Assembly: GCF_000621485.1 (NCBI RefSeq)
Contig: NZ_KK211287.1
Location: 96,427-160,426, forward strand
Source: Alkaliphilus transvaalensis ATCC 700919
GTDB lineage: Bacteria > Bacillota > Clostridia > Peptostreptococcales > Natronincolaceae
Length of the DNA stretch: 64,000 bases
Reading direction: 5' to 3'
Made by a program: the position numbers and the translations under genes
Part shown: positions 37,201 to 45,857 of the stretch, piece after piece
Layout: each line of letters begins with the position of its first letter
Position numbering within the stretch: the first letter of the stretch is position 1
Notes under the pieces: model-generated
Seen by the model: the letters and a program-made list of their open reading frames with translations, nothing else
Databases searched by the model: none
Told to the model about the DNA's origin: nothing

Positions 37201-37706
37201 TATTTTCTCCCCGGTTTATAAATATCGTATCAACCCTATAATTACCACTCGATTCCTGTTAATAATTTCCAATGAATTCAAGATAAAATAATACTTGTAC
37301 TCATTAGAAAGTGTTTTTTCATAAATCAGTTAAAATGCCCTAATTTTTAATCTTTTTGGTTTTGCAGTTAAAAGAATTTATTCTCGCTATCATTGATGTA
37401 TTATGCTTACTATATTATAGATTTAAGTTTATGTAAATATATTCCTTCACATCCCATTACTTAATACATAATCCCCTATTCTATTACATAAAGTTCTCTT
37501 ATTTTAAAGATCATTAAAGTCGAATTTGCCTATTAAATAAAAAGCCAACTTAGAGTTACTAATCCAAATCGGCCAACATCCTGCTCGTATCTTTGCTTTT
37601 AATTCCTTCTGCCATCACACAACTCAAGTCTACTATGGTCACAAGATGATATGATATCAAACCCTAGAAAAGCACTTCCTATCCTATCAAATAGGAGATA
37701 CTTTCC
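37201..37706. other. Intergenic region of about 500 bases with a possible gene tail
   Basis: Lies between the methyltransferase stop and the exporter pair. It must hold the exporter promoter. A minus-strand frame at 37562-37663 is open for 34 codons and reads like the end of a protein (C-terminal SKDTSRMLADLD, then stop), with no start of its own; it may be a remnant. No strong terminator is visible. Confidence 0.4.
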
Positions 37707-38453
37707 CTATTTATCCCCTTGAACCATAAACATAGGTACAGAGCGATTAAGCAATAATCGTTCTTCATCATAAACTCTATCGGATATTATCCTATGCTTT
37801 ACACTACTATAACCAAGTTCCTCCATCGTTTTAATATCCCAATTAGGTCGGACTTCTGAAGCTAAAGGTAATTCAACACGCCAGCCCCTTGCTTTTTCAG
37901 CATCCTTATAGGATACTTTAGGCTCTCCATAAACTTTTATATATTCTTCCCTGTCTTTCTCTCTTTGAAGTTTAACCGACTCATCCCTACAGTCTGCCAA
38001 CCAGTCTGCATCAAAAACAAGAACACGACCACCTTTTTTTAATAGTCGTAACCAATCCTTATAAACTCCTTTAGGGTTAACTAGCGTCCAAACAACATTT
38101 CTACTAATGATCATATCAAAGCTCTCATCAGGAAATGTAACATCATGACTATCCATTACAACAAACTCTGGTGTAGCCCCTGCCATCTTGGCATTAACTA
38201 TAGCACATTTTATCATATCTTCACTGGCATCAATTCCTACAACGTCATGTCCTGCAAGGGATAAAATCGTAGAAAAAAAGCCTGGACCAGTCCCTACATC
38301 TAATATCTTGAGTTTACCCTCTTTAGGAGCATTTTCTAAAATAATCGATGTCCATTTTTCCTTTTGCTCATTACTTAACTCATCTTTAATAAACTCACTA
38401 TATCCTTCAGCAGATATTTTCCAACCTTCTTCCACTTTATCTTTTAAGTTCAT
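37707..38453 (-). CDS. SAM-dependent class I methyltransferase
   Basis: 248 residues starting MNLKDKVEEGWKISAEGY. Motif I ILDVGTGPGFFSTILS, motif Post-I VVGIDASEDMI, and motif DMIISRNVVWTLVNP fit the UbiE/small-molecule methyltransferase group (Methyltransf_11). The ATG at 38453 follows GAGGAG by six bases. It is 66 bases downstream of the corrinoid-importer ATPase and on the same strand, so it is probably part of the riboswitch-controlled operon. Substrate unknown; methylation in corrinoid or metal-chelator metabolism is a guess. Confidence 0.88.
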   Translation of the reverse strand: MNLKDKVEEGWKISAEGYSEFIKDELSNEQKEKWTSIILENAPKEGKLKILDVGTGPGFFSTILSLAGHDVVGIDASEDMIKCAIVNAKMAGATPEFVVMDSHDVTFPDESFDMIISRNVVWTLVNPKGVYKDWLRLLKKGGRVLVFDADWLADCRDESVKLQREKDREEYIKVYGEPKVSYKDAEKARGWRVELPLASEVRPNWDIKTMEELGYSSVKHRIISDRVYDEERLLLNRSVPMFMVQGDK

Positions 38454-38519
38454 AATTTTCTCCTCTTCTCTATAATTAATTGGGTACAAATGATCCTAAC
38501 TAAACACAATCACCATCAT

Positions 38520-39287
38520 CTATTTCAAAGCACCATAGGGCATCACATGGGGAATGCCTTCTTCATTTGTTACAATGTCTGCCTGCACACAGTATACTTC
38601 CTTTAGCATCTTTGAAGTTATCGTCTCCTTCGGGCTTCCCTTTGAATATATCTCCCCTTGTTTCAACACGATAATTTCATCTGCAAAACGAGCTACAAGA
38701 TCCAATTGATGCAGGGTGACTATGGTAGTAAACTGATTTGTAACAGTTAGCTCCCTTAACAATTTTAGAATTTCTAATTGATAATATAAATCTAAGCTAC
38801 TGGTGGGTTCGTCTAGAATAAGTACCTTTGGATTTTTCACCAAAGCCTGGGCTATAAAAACCAACTGACTCTGTCCCCCACTTAATTCGCCTATATTACG
38901 TGAAGCCAAATGTTCTATATTTAATTGCTTTAGTACCTCCATTACCCTATTGATTTCTTCTTCTGAAACCTTATAGGTTAGTTTGTGTAATCTCCCTAAT
39001 AGCACTATTTCAAACACATTTAGTCCTACATCACAGGAGGTACTTTGGGGCAGATAGCTAAATATTTTTGCTATTTCAGCTTGTCTCATGTTGTGTATAT
39101 TTTTTCCCTCAAAAAATATATCTCCCTCACTTTTTAACAACCCACTAATATTTTTTAGTAACGTAGATTTCCCTGTACCATTAGCTCCGATGATACTGGT
39201 AATTTTCCCTTGTCTAGCTATAAAATCAATATTCTTTAAGACTTTTTCTCTGTTATATCCAAAGGATAAATTTCTCGTTTTTATCAT
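38520..39287 (-). CDS. Corrinoid-type ABC importer ATPase (BtuD/FecE type)
   Basis: 255 residues: GANGTGKST, SYLPQSTSCDVG, LSGGQSQLVFIAQAL, LILDEPTSSLDLYYQLEIL and TLHQLDLVARF. The start ATGA overlaps the stop of the permease gene by four bases. Since the operon follows a cobalamin riboswitch, vitamin B12 or another corrinoid is the likely cargo. Confidence 0.92.
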   Translation of the reverse strand: MIKTRNLSFGYNREKVLKNIDFIARQGKITSIIGANGTGKSTLLKNISGLLKSEGDIFFEGKNIHNMRQAEIAKIFSYLPQSTSCDVGLNVFEIVLLGRLHKLTYKVSEEEINRVMEVLKQLNIEHLASRNIGELSGGQSQLVFIAQALVKNPKVLILDEPTSSLDLYYQLEILKLLRELTVTNQFTTIVTLHQLDLVARFADEIIVLKQGEIYSKGSPKETITSKMLKEVYCVQADIVTNEEGIPHVMPYGALK

Positions 39288-40333
39288 GAAAAATAACCTC
39301 TTTTCTTTGTGAGAATTAAAGAAAAAAAGAAGGGTACTCCAACCATTGCTGTAATAATCCCAATAGGAAAAATAGTTCCTGGAACAATTATTTTACTAAT
39401 GATAGAAGAAATAGAAAGTAAAGTTCCTCCGAATATAGCAGATAAGGGGATAAAAAATCTTTGATCTTCACCGACCATCATTCTAGCCACATGGGGCCCT
39501 ACTAAGCCTATAAACCCAATTGTACCTACAAAAGAAACTGCTACTGCTGTAATTAGAGAAATCATAATAAAAGTCTTTATTCTAAGTCTTTCAACATTAA
39601 TCCCTAAACCCTCAGCTTTTTCATTTCCTAGCTTTAATGCAGTTAGTTTCCATGCATCCTTTAGCATAAGGGGCAAGGTAAAAGCTAGTATAAGATATAT
39701 GATACTGAGGTTAAACCAATTGGCCCTTGTTAAACTACCAAATAGCCAAAAAACAATACTTTGTAAATCCTCTGGTGATGCAATATATTGTACAAAGGAC
39801 TGTAGTGCTTGAAAAAGAAAGGACAAACCAATTCCTGCAAGAATCATAGTTTCTGCTGTAAGGTTTCTTGCTTTTCCTACAGAGTAAATCAACAGGCTGG
39901 ACAATGTGGCAAATACAAAAGCACTAAAGGGAACTGCATAGGGTCCTATAAATGCTAAAGATGATATGCCAGTAACAATGGCTAAGGCAGCTCCAAAGCC
40001 AGCTCCTGCTGAAATCCCTAACGTATAGGGACTTGAAAGGGGATTCCCTAAAATTGTTTGCATCCCGGCTCCTGCAACACCTAAAGAAGCCCCTACTCCG
40101 ATGGCCATTAAAGCAGTAGGAAGCCTTAGAGTCCACACAATTACATTAGTACCATGATCTACATGGGGTAATCTTAAAAGGGCAGCAACTGTTTCAAGAG
40201 GACTTAGCCAAGCAGGTCCTACTAAAACATTTCCTATTAAACTTACTACACCTATCAGAGCACCGATTAGTAGCAATAACTTTTTTCGTCTCGTATCAGC
40301 TTTATAATCATAATTTCCTATTCTCTCTTCCAT
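39284..40333 (-). CDS. FecCD-family permease, corrinoid uptake
   Basis: About 349 residues, nine or ten helices. Motifs LRLPTALMAIGVGASLGVAG and GTIGFIGLVGPHVARMMVG are those of BtuC/FecCD proteins. I chose ATG at 40333 (MEERIGNYDYK), nine bases after AAAGGA; a TTG at 40357 is in frame but precedes that site. Single permease gene, so a homodimer is expected, unlike the heterodimeric iron transporter at 25.9-27.9 kb. Confidence 0.92.
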   Translation of the reverse strand: MEERIGNYDYKADTRRKKLLLLIGALIGVVSLIGNVLVGPAWLSPLETVAALLRLPHVDHGTNVIVWTLRLPTALMAIGVGASLGVAGAGMQTILGNPLSSPYTLGISAGAGFGAALAIVTGISSLAFIGPYAVPFSAFVFATLSSLLIYSVGKARNLTAETMILAGIGLSFLFQALQSFVQYIASPEDLQSIVFWLFGSLTRANWFNLSIIYLILAFTLPLMLKDAWKLTALKLGNEKAEGLGINVERLRIKTFIMISLITAVAVSFVGTIGFIGLVGPHVARMMVGEDQRFFIPLSAIFGGTLLSISSIISKIIVPGTIFPIGIITAMVGVPFFFSLILTKKRGYFS

Positions 40334-40378
40334 GCAACCAAGTCCTTTCTTTGTCAACTATCGTGGCTTGAAACAGGA

Positions 40379-41545
40379 CTATTTTAACTGCATCATCCAT
40401 ATTCCTGATAAATCAAAGGGTAGAAATCTGTCGTAATATTCTTGTAACGTAGCCATTGGATCAATATCCGCAAATTCTTCTGGATAAAATATTTTTGCAA
40501 AAAATGCTGAAGCAGCGCAGTCATACATTTCTCTTCCTAAACCATGATGAATCGCATAAACATCTTGATTCTCTACTGCTTTAAGTCCTTGCCAACCGCT
40601 TCTATAGGTAAATTCTCTTAACAGTTCTTGAGATTCTTCTTCATTTGATAAAAAGCCTAATCGTAAAGAGGTAGGATTAGCTGGCCAATAGGAACCTGTC
40701 ATAATAATATAATCGGGATTTGCCCTAAGTAAATACTCTGGGTTTATTGGCTCTGAATTATTTATGATCCCAGCCCCAATGCTTTTCCCTCCACTTTCCT
40801 TAGCTAATGCTCCCCACATAAAGTTATCACCATAACTATTTCCATACTCTTCAGGCCCCCTCATGCCTACTTCAATATAGACACTTGGTTTTTCTTTGTT
40901 AATATTACTTAAACGATGCTCTACTTCTGCCATCTTTGATGTATAAAAATCAATAATTTCATTTGCTTTTTCTTCTTTATCAAATATTTTCCCTAATAAT
41001 GCTGTTGTTTTAGTATGGTTTTCAATTGTCTGTGCATGATAGTCAATATACATAACTGGTATTCCAGCTGCTTCTAAAGTTGGAACAACTGTTTTTTCTG
41101 CTTGTTCCTTCACTTGTAGCGTAAGGATTACCACATCTGGATTTAATTGAATAACCTTTTCTATATTAAAATCATCATTTTCTACGTTTCCTATATCTAT
41201 AATATCTTCTAAACCTGGTACACTTTTCATAAACTGTTGATACATATCATAGCGAAAATTAGGTAATGAATTCCCCCATCCAGCAATGTAGTCTGCAACT
41301 TCTTCCTGTAATAATGCTGACATTGTCATAAATGCACCACCAGCACCACTCCAGTTAATAACAGTTTTTTCAATAGGTCCTTGAAGTACTACTTCTCTTC
41401 CCGCTAAATCTGTTACAATGATTTCTTCGACTCCTTCTTTTGATTGACTTGGTTGGGTTGTATTGCTACATCCAGCTGAAATAATACTAATAAGTACAAA
41501 TAATATTAACAACCCATACCTTGTTTTGATTTTCTTTTGTTTCAT
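40379..41545 (-). CDS. BtuF-like corrinoid/metal-chelate binding lipoprotein
   Basis: About 388 residues from ATG at 41545 (GAGGGG site eight bases upstream). Lipobox ISAGC; then VTDLAGREVVLQGPIEKTVI, QLNPDVVILTLQVKEQA and LLRANPDYIIMTGSYW, the two-lobed type III binding fold. It is longer than typical FhuD proteins and contains extra loops (PEEYGNSYGDNFMWG), as in binding proteins for corrinoids or heme-like ligands. First gene after a cobalamin riboswitch. Confidence 0.9.
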   Translation of the reverse strand: MKQKKIKTRYGLLILFVLISIISAGCSNTTQPSQSKEGVEEIIVTDLAGREVVLQGPIEKTVINWSGAGGAFMTMSALLQEEVADYIAGWGNSLPNFRYDMYQQFMKSVPGLEDIIDIGNVENDDFNIEKVIQLNPDVVILTLQVKEQAEKTVVPTLEAAGIPVMYIDYHAQTIENHTKTTALLGKIFDKEEKANEIIDFYTSKMAEVEHRLSNINKEKPSVYIEVGMRGPEEYGNSYGDNFMWGALAKESGGKSIGAGIINNSEPINPEYLLRANPDYIIMTGSYWPANPTSLRLGFLSNEEESQELLREFTYRSGWQGLKAVENQDVYAIHHGLGREMYDCAASAFFAKIFYPEEFADIDPMATLQEYYDRFLPFDLSGIWMMQLK

Positions 41546-41686
41546 ACGATTAACCCCTCTCAATTTTAAACGATTAACTTACTTAATGCTTAAAATTATC
41601 TGCAAAATTTAAGGCAGCCTTATAAGCAACTTCCTCTAATAAATTCATATAGTATCGGTTTTTATCAAGTAAGTATAATATAATAT

Positions 41687-41739
41687 AAAAAGCCATGAAG
41701 TTTTTAAGAGTTATTACACTCCTATTAAACCTACATGGC
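41687..41739 (-). terminator. Expression-platform terminator of the cobalamin riboswitch
   Basis: On the minus strand GCCATG (41734-41739) and CATGGC (41692-41697) close a long stem with inner pairs AGGAGT/ACTCTT, followed by TTTTT (41691-41687). It lies between the riboswitch aptamer and the binding-protein start codon, so ligand binding would favour early stop. Confidence 0.8.
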
Positions 41740-41811
41740 ATAATTAATAAAGCATAAATTTTCAACTTATGCTACAATTAATATCCTCCCCACCGAAGGC
41801 TTCTTTAAAAA

Positions 41812-41965
41812 TACAAGGCAGGTTTCCTGACTCATGGATCTTCCTACTCTCTCACCTTCTCAGTTATCCAATGGTTTTATGAGATTTCATCACCAATTAC
41901 AGTAGCGGGGGCTGTAGTGGCATTTCACCACTTTCCCTTTTAACCCTTAACTAGGGCACCTTATA
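41812..41965 (-). promoter_or_regulatory. Cobalamin (B12) riboswitch aptamer
   Basis: On the minus strand the conserved landmarks of the cobalamin aptamer follow in order: GGTGCCCTAG, AAAAGGGAAAGTGGTGAAA, TGCCACTACAGCCCCCGC, the TACTGTAA segment, and near the 3' end GAGTCAGGAAACCTGCCTT, the B12-box region. It precedes a terminator and a BtuFCD-like operon on the same strand. Adenosylcobalamin or a related corrinoid should turn the operon off. Confidence 0.95.
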
Positions 41966-42015
41966 CTATCTATTTAATTTAAATTATGACTTGTAGAAGT
42001 TTAATACATGATGTA

Positions 42016-42044
42016 ATTATATTCTTATCTAGTGCTTCTATCAA
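42016..42044 (-). promoter_or_regulatory. Promoter close to the riboswitch
   Basis: TTGATA (42039-42044) and TATAAT (42016-42021) on the minus strand, spacer exactly 17 bases. The predicted start is about 45 bases ahead of the aptamer. Confidence 0.75.
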
Positions 42045-42086
42045 GATCTACTTTATCTAAACACAATATTTTATAATACAATATAA

Positions 42087-42123
42087 TGGCCACCAAAGGA
42101 TCTTTTGATAGTCTTCGTGGCCT
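42087..42123 (-). other. Hairpin with an internal palindrome upstream of the riboswitch
   Basis: GGCCAC and GTGGCC arms enclose CAAAGGATCTTTTG, itself able to pair. It may end transcripts from enzyme I (ptsI) or shape the longer leader started from the promoter at 42175-42203. No T-run follows directly. Confidence 0.5.
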
Positions 42124-42174
42124 ATAATTTATATATCTAAATAACAATGTTATCTTTCTAGGGTTTCTAAAAAT

Positions 42175-42203
42175 AGTATAAGCTAAACTGCTGGACATGT
42201 CAA
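42175..42203 (-). promoter_or_regulatory. Upstream promoter of the corrinoid operon
   Basis: TTGACA (42198-42203) and TATACT (42175-42180), spacer 17 bases, on the minus strand, just after the ptsI stop codon. Transcripts from here would include the 42087-42123 hairpin and the riboswitch. Confidence 0.65.
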
Positions 42204-42231
42204 TTTTTAATGTAATATTTTAAATTTTTGT

Positions 42232-43926
42232 TTAATTAATTTTTATTAAGTATTGCCTAACCTCATCAGCACTTTTAAGCTTAAGTATTTTAGTAATTTC
42301 CTTTGATAAATCTGCCTTATTTAATTGATGCACTAACTTTCTAGTTTTCAACACCAACGGAGGGCTTACACTTAATTCATCAATCCCCATAGCGATAAAT
42401 AGTGGAGCAAGCAATTCATTACCGGCTGCTTCACCACACATACCTACCCATTTATTGGCCTGATGGGCGTGATCTATTACTAACTTAATCAACCTTAATA
42501 CAGCAGGATGAAAGGGGGTATATAAATTAGAAATTTTAGGGTTCATTCTATCAACTGCTATGGTATATTGAATTAGATCGTTTGTACCAATACTGAAAAA
42601 ATCCACCTCTTCTGCTAGTTGATCAGAAATAATGGCTGCAGAAGGAATTTCAATCATAATTCCAATTTCCATATTGTCATCATGCTCAATATTATTATTC
42701 TTTAGCTCCATCTTAGCGATATTTAATTGATTCTTTGCCTCTATAATCTCTTCTACACTGGCGATCATGGGAAACATTATTTTTACCTTTCCAAATGCAC
42801 TTGCCCTTAGAATCGCCTTAAGCTGTGTTTGAAATATTTCTTCCTTATCTAAGCAGTATCGAATTGCCCTGTAACCCAAGAAGGGATTGTCCTCCTTTGG
42901 GAGGTTTAGATATTCGATTTGTTTGTCTCCCCCTACGTCTAGGGTACGAATAATAACGGGTTTACCCTTCATCCCCTCAGCTACAATCTTATATGACTCA
43001 AACTGCTCATCCTCCGTTGGTGGCATTTTTCTATCCATATATAAAAACTCACTTCTAAAAAGGCCAATTCCCTCACCATCATTCTTTAGAACAAGATCTA
43101 AATCCTGTGGATCTTTAATATTACAAGCAATTTCAACCCTATGGCCATCTTTAGTGATGGATTCTTTTCCAATATATTTAGTTAACCCTTTTTTATATTC
43201 TTCATGGGCTTTTTGTCGATTATCAAATAACTGTTTAATCTCTTTATTAGGATTTACATAGACTTCTCCCGTTTCCCCATCCATTGCCATCATATCTCCA
43301 TTTTTAATTTCCTTCAAGCCACTACAACCCACTATTGCTGGTATTTCTAAGATGTTAGATATAATAGCTGTATGACTTGTTGTCCCCCCTTCCTCTGTAA
43401 TAAGGCCTAGTACCTTTTCCTTTGGAATTTGGGCGGTATCAGAAGGGGTCAAATCCTTGGCTATAATAATGACAGGTTCCTCCATATTTTCATAGTCCAG
43501 ATCTCCTACCCCTAATAAATTCTTAATCATTCGGTTAGCAACATCCTTTAAATCTACTATTCTTTCCTTTAAATATTCGTCATCAATTGCCTCAAATACT
43601 ACCCGATACTCTTCAATGACAAGACTAATGGCCCATTCTGCATTAACCCCTTCATTTTTTATTACATTCACGATTTTATCCTTCACCTCTGGGTCCTCTA
43701 AAATTAAAAGATGTGCTTCAAATATATCAGCTTCTTTTTTTCCCATCTTTGTTTCTGTTACTTTCCATAATTCTTGAATTTGAATTTTTGCCTGTTCTAA
43801 TGACCTATAAAATCTGTCAATTTCTTTATTTATGTCCTGTATTAATTCTTTAACTATATTTATCTCATCCTTTTTGATAAAGGCCTTTCCTATTGCTATA
43901 CCTGGTGAAGCTCCCATTCCCTTCAT
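42232..43926 (-). CDS. ptsI: PTS enzyme I (phosphoenolpyruvate-protein phosphotransferase)
   Basis: 564 residues. The phospho-His loop is GGTTSHTAIISNILEIPAIVG, the PEP-binding part contains LFRSEFLYMDR and GYRAIRYCL, and the C-terminal signature is DFFSIGTNDLIQYTIAVDR. It takes phosphate from PEP and passes it to HPr. It is the last gene of the amino-sugar PTS operon, following nagB by 11 bases after a GGAGG site. Its presence with HPr in the operon makes this island independent of a housekeeping ptsHI, if one exists. Confidence 0.97.
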   Translation of the reverse strand: MKGMGASPGIAIGKAFIKKDEINIVKELIQDINKEIDRFYRSLEQAKIQIQELWKVTETKMGKKEADIFEAHLLILEDPEVKDKIVNVIKNEGVNAEWAISLVIEEYRVVFEAIDDEYLKERIVDLKDVANRMIKNLLGVGDLDYENMEEPVIIIAKDLTPSDTAQIPKEKVLGLITEEGGTTSHTAIISNILEIPAIVGCSGLKEIKNGDMMAMDGETGEVYVNPNKEIKQLFDNRQKAHEEYKKGLTKYIGKESITKDGHRVEIACNIKDPQDLDLVLKNDGEGIGLFRSEFLYMDRKMPPTEDEQFESYKIVAEGMKGKPVIIRTLDVGGDKQIEYLNLPKEDNPFLGYRAIRYCLDKEEIFQTQLKAILRASAFGKVKIMFPMIASVEEIIEAKNQLNIAKMELKNNNIEHDDNMEIGIMIEIPSAAIISDQLAEEVDFFSIGTNDLIQYTIAVDRMNPKISNLYTPFHPAVLRLIKLVIDHAHQANKWVGMCGEAAGNELLAPLFIAMGIDELSVSPPLVLKTRKLVHQLNKADLSKEITKILKLKSADEVRQYLIKIN

Positions 43927-43937
43927 ATAAAACCTCC

Positions 43938-44693
43938 TTATGCCTCCATTTCTAACAAATCACCTTCTGTAAGTAGTAAAGCAGCTTCTTCATCTAATAT
44001 TACAGTTACATTTGGGTGTAATTGCAATACAGATGCAGGTAATTCTGGTGTGATTTTTTCTAAAATCATATGATGGATTGTTTTAGCCTTCTCAGCCCCA
44101 CTGGCCAATAAAATAATGCTTCTAGACTGCATAATTGTTTTGATTCCCATGCTGATTGCCAGTTTAGGAACATCATCAATTGAAGCGAAAAATCTTGAAT
44201 TAGCTTTAATGGTATCTTCATCTAACTCAACTAGATGGGTTAAAGCCTCAAACTTTACATCTGGCTCATTGAATCCAATATGTCCATTTCTTCCGATCCC
44301 CAATAATTGAATATCGATTCCATTGGCTTGTCTTATTTTTTTTTCATAATTTTTGCATTCAAGCCCTATATCTTCTGTCATCCCATTAGGAATATTTATA
44401 TTATCTTTTTTGATATCAATATGATTAAATAATTGCTGATTCATATAGTAAGCATAGCTTTGTTGATTGTTGCTGTCTAATCCGTAATATTCATCTAGAT
44501 TAAAGGTCACTACCTCCTTAAAACTGATGTTTCCCTCATTATAAAGTCTCACTAGTTCCCTATAGGTACCAATGGGTGTGGAACCTGTGGCTAACCCCAA
44601 TACACTATTGGGTTTTAATGTAATTTGACTTGATATGATATTCGCTGCTTTTTTGCTTAGTTCTTCATAATCTTTTGCAACGATCACCCTCAT
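43938..44693 (-). CDS. nagB: Glucosamine-6-phosphate deaminase
   Basis: 251 residues starting MRVIVAKDYEELS. Catalytic and binding motifs: LATGSTPIGTYREL, FNLDEYYGL with the Asp, GIGRNGHIGFNEP with the active His and Glu. Converts glucosamine-6-P to fructose-6-P and ammonia. The ATG at 44693 lies one base after the nagA stop and follows AAAGGGAG; an earlier in-frame start would overlap nagA by 29 bases. Confidence 0.97.
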   Translation of the reverse strand: MRVIVAKDYEELSKKAANIISSQITLKPNSVLGLATGSTPIGTYRELVRLYNEGNISFKEVVTFNLDEYYGLDSNNQQSYAYYMNQQLFNHIDIKKDNINIPNGMTEDIGLECKNYEKKIRQANGIDIQLLGIGRNGHIGFNEPDVKFEALTHLVELDEDTIKANSRFFASIDDVPKLAISMGIKTIMQSRSIILLASGAEKAKTIHHMILEKITPELPASVLQLHPNVTVILDEEAALLLTEGDLLEMEA

Positions 44694-44694
44694 A

Positions 44695-45834
44695 TTAGTT
44701 CTCCCTTTCATAACAAATTTCACCTTCTATTATAGTTGCTAATATTTCAAGTTCATCATTGAATATTGTTAGATCAGCAAACTTACCTACTTCTATACTC
44801 CCCCTAGATTTATCTAACCCAATTAATTTAGCTGGATTTAAAGATGCCATTGCCACCACCTTTGAAAGACAATAACCAGTGTTTTCCCAATAATTTTTTA
44901 TTCCTTCATTCATCTTTAAAACACTTCCAGCTAAAGTCCCATCCTCTAAGGTTGCAGTTGTCCGTGTTACTTCAATCTTCTGCCCCCCTAGTTGATACAC
45001 TCCCTGCTTCATGCAGGCCCCCTGCATAGAATCAGTAATTAAAACAATTTTTTCCTTCCCCTTAATTTCTCCTATAATACTAAAAAGGGCAGGATGAACA
45101 TGTACCTTGTCGGCAATCAGCTCGCAATAAATATTTGACTTTAAAATGGCTCCAACTACTCCTGGGTCCCTATGGTGGAGTCCTGTCATTCCATTAAAGA
45201 TGTGGGTGGCACTATCTATCCCTACCGAAATTGCCTCCATCGCCTCTTCATAGCTGGCATTAGAATGACCAATAGAGAAGGCTATCGGGTGACTCTTTTT
45301 AATACTTCTAATAAAATTTAACCCACTATCTATTTCTGGCGCTATTGTTATAATCTTGATTACATCCTGAAATTCCTTAATTAGACCATAATCTGGCTCA
45401 ATGATAAAGTCTCCCTTTTGTGCACCCTTTTTTTTAGGATTAATAAAGGGGCCTTCAAGATGGGCTCCTAAAATGGTTGCCCCCTTCGATTTAGCCCCCA
45501 TTGCTTTTCTGATTCTTTGAAGGGCCCCCTTAATATTTTCTAAAGGCATTGTCATGGTTGTTGCCAATATCCCCGTAACGCCATTTTGGCATATCCCATT
45601 ACGTATTTCATCTAGAGCCTTTGGATTTTCATCCATGATATCGTATCCAAAGGCTCCATGGATGTGAATATCAATAAAACCGGGAGAAACATATTGTCCT
45701 TTAGCATCAATAACTTCTATCTTATTACTGGGAAGTTGATCAACTAAATCTAAAAATTTGTTATTATAAAGTAACACCTTATTTTCAACTATACGATCTT
45801 CAAGTATTACTTTTCCATTTATGATTGCCTTCAT
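44695..45834 (-). CDS. nagA: N-acetylglucosamine-6-phosphate deacetylase
   Basis: 379 residues of the amidohydrolase fold: PGFIDIHIHGAFGYD, GAHLEGPFINPKKKGAQ with the metal Glu, GHSNASYEEA, THIFNGMTGLHHRDPG and LITDSMQGA with the catalytic Asp. Deacetylates GlcNAc-6-P. It sits between the MupG-like gene and nagB. Confidence 0.97.
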   Translation of the reverse strand: MKAIINGKVILEDRIVENKVLLYNNKFLDLVDQLPSNKIEVIDAKGQYVSPGFIDIHIHGAFGYDIMDENPKALDEIRNGICQNGVTGILATTMTMPLENIKGALQRIRKAMGAKSKGATILGAHLEGPFINPKKKGAQKGDFIIEPDYGLIKEFQDVIKIITIAPEIDSGLNFIRSIKKSHPIAFSIGHSNASYEEAMEAISVGIDSATHIFNGMTGLHHRDPGVVGAILKSNIYCELIADKVHVHPALFSIIGEIKGKEKIVLITDSMQGACMKQGVYQLGGQKIEVTRTTATLEDGTLAGSVLKMNEGIKNYWENTGYCLSKVVAMASLNPAKLIGLDKSRGSIEVGKFADLTIFNDELEILATIIEGEICYEREN

Positions 45835-45857
45835 TTAAGCACCTCTATTTATCCTAT

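Noticed and set aside
41583-41765. 60-codon minus-strand frame upstream of the corrinoid importer
   Set aside because: It lies across the riboswitch terminator hairpin and lacks a ribosome site; the RNA elements explain this stretch.
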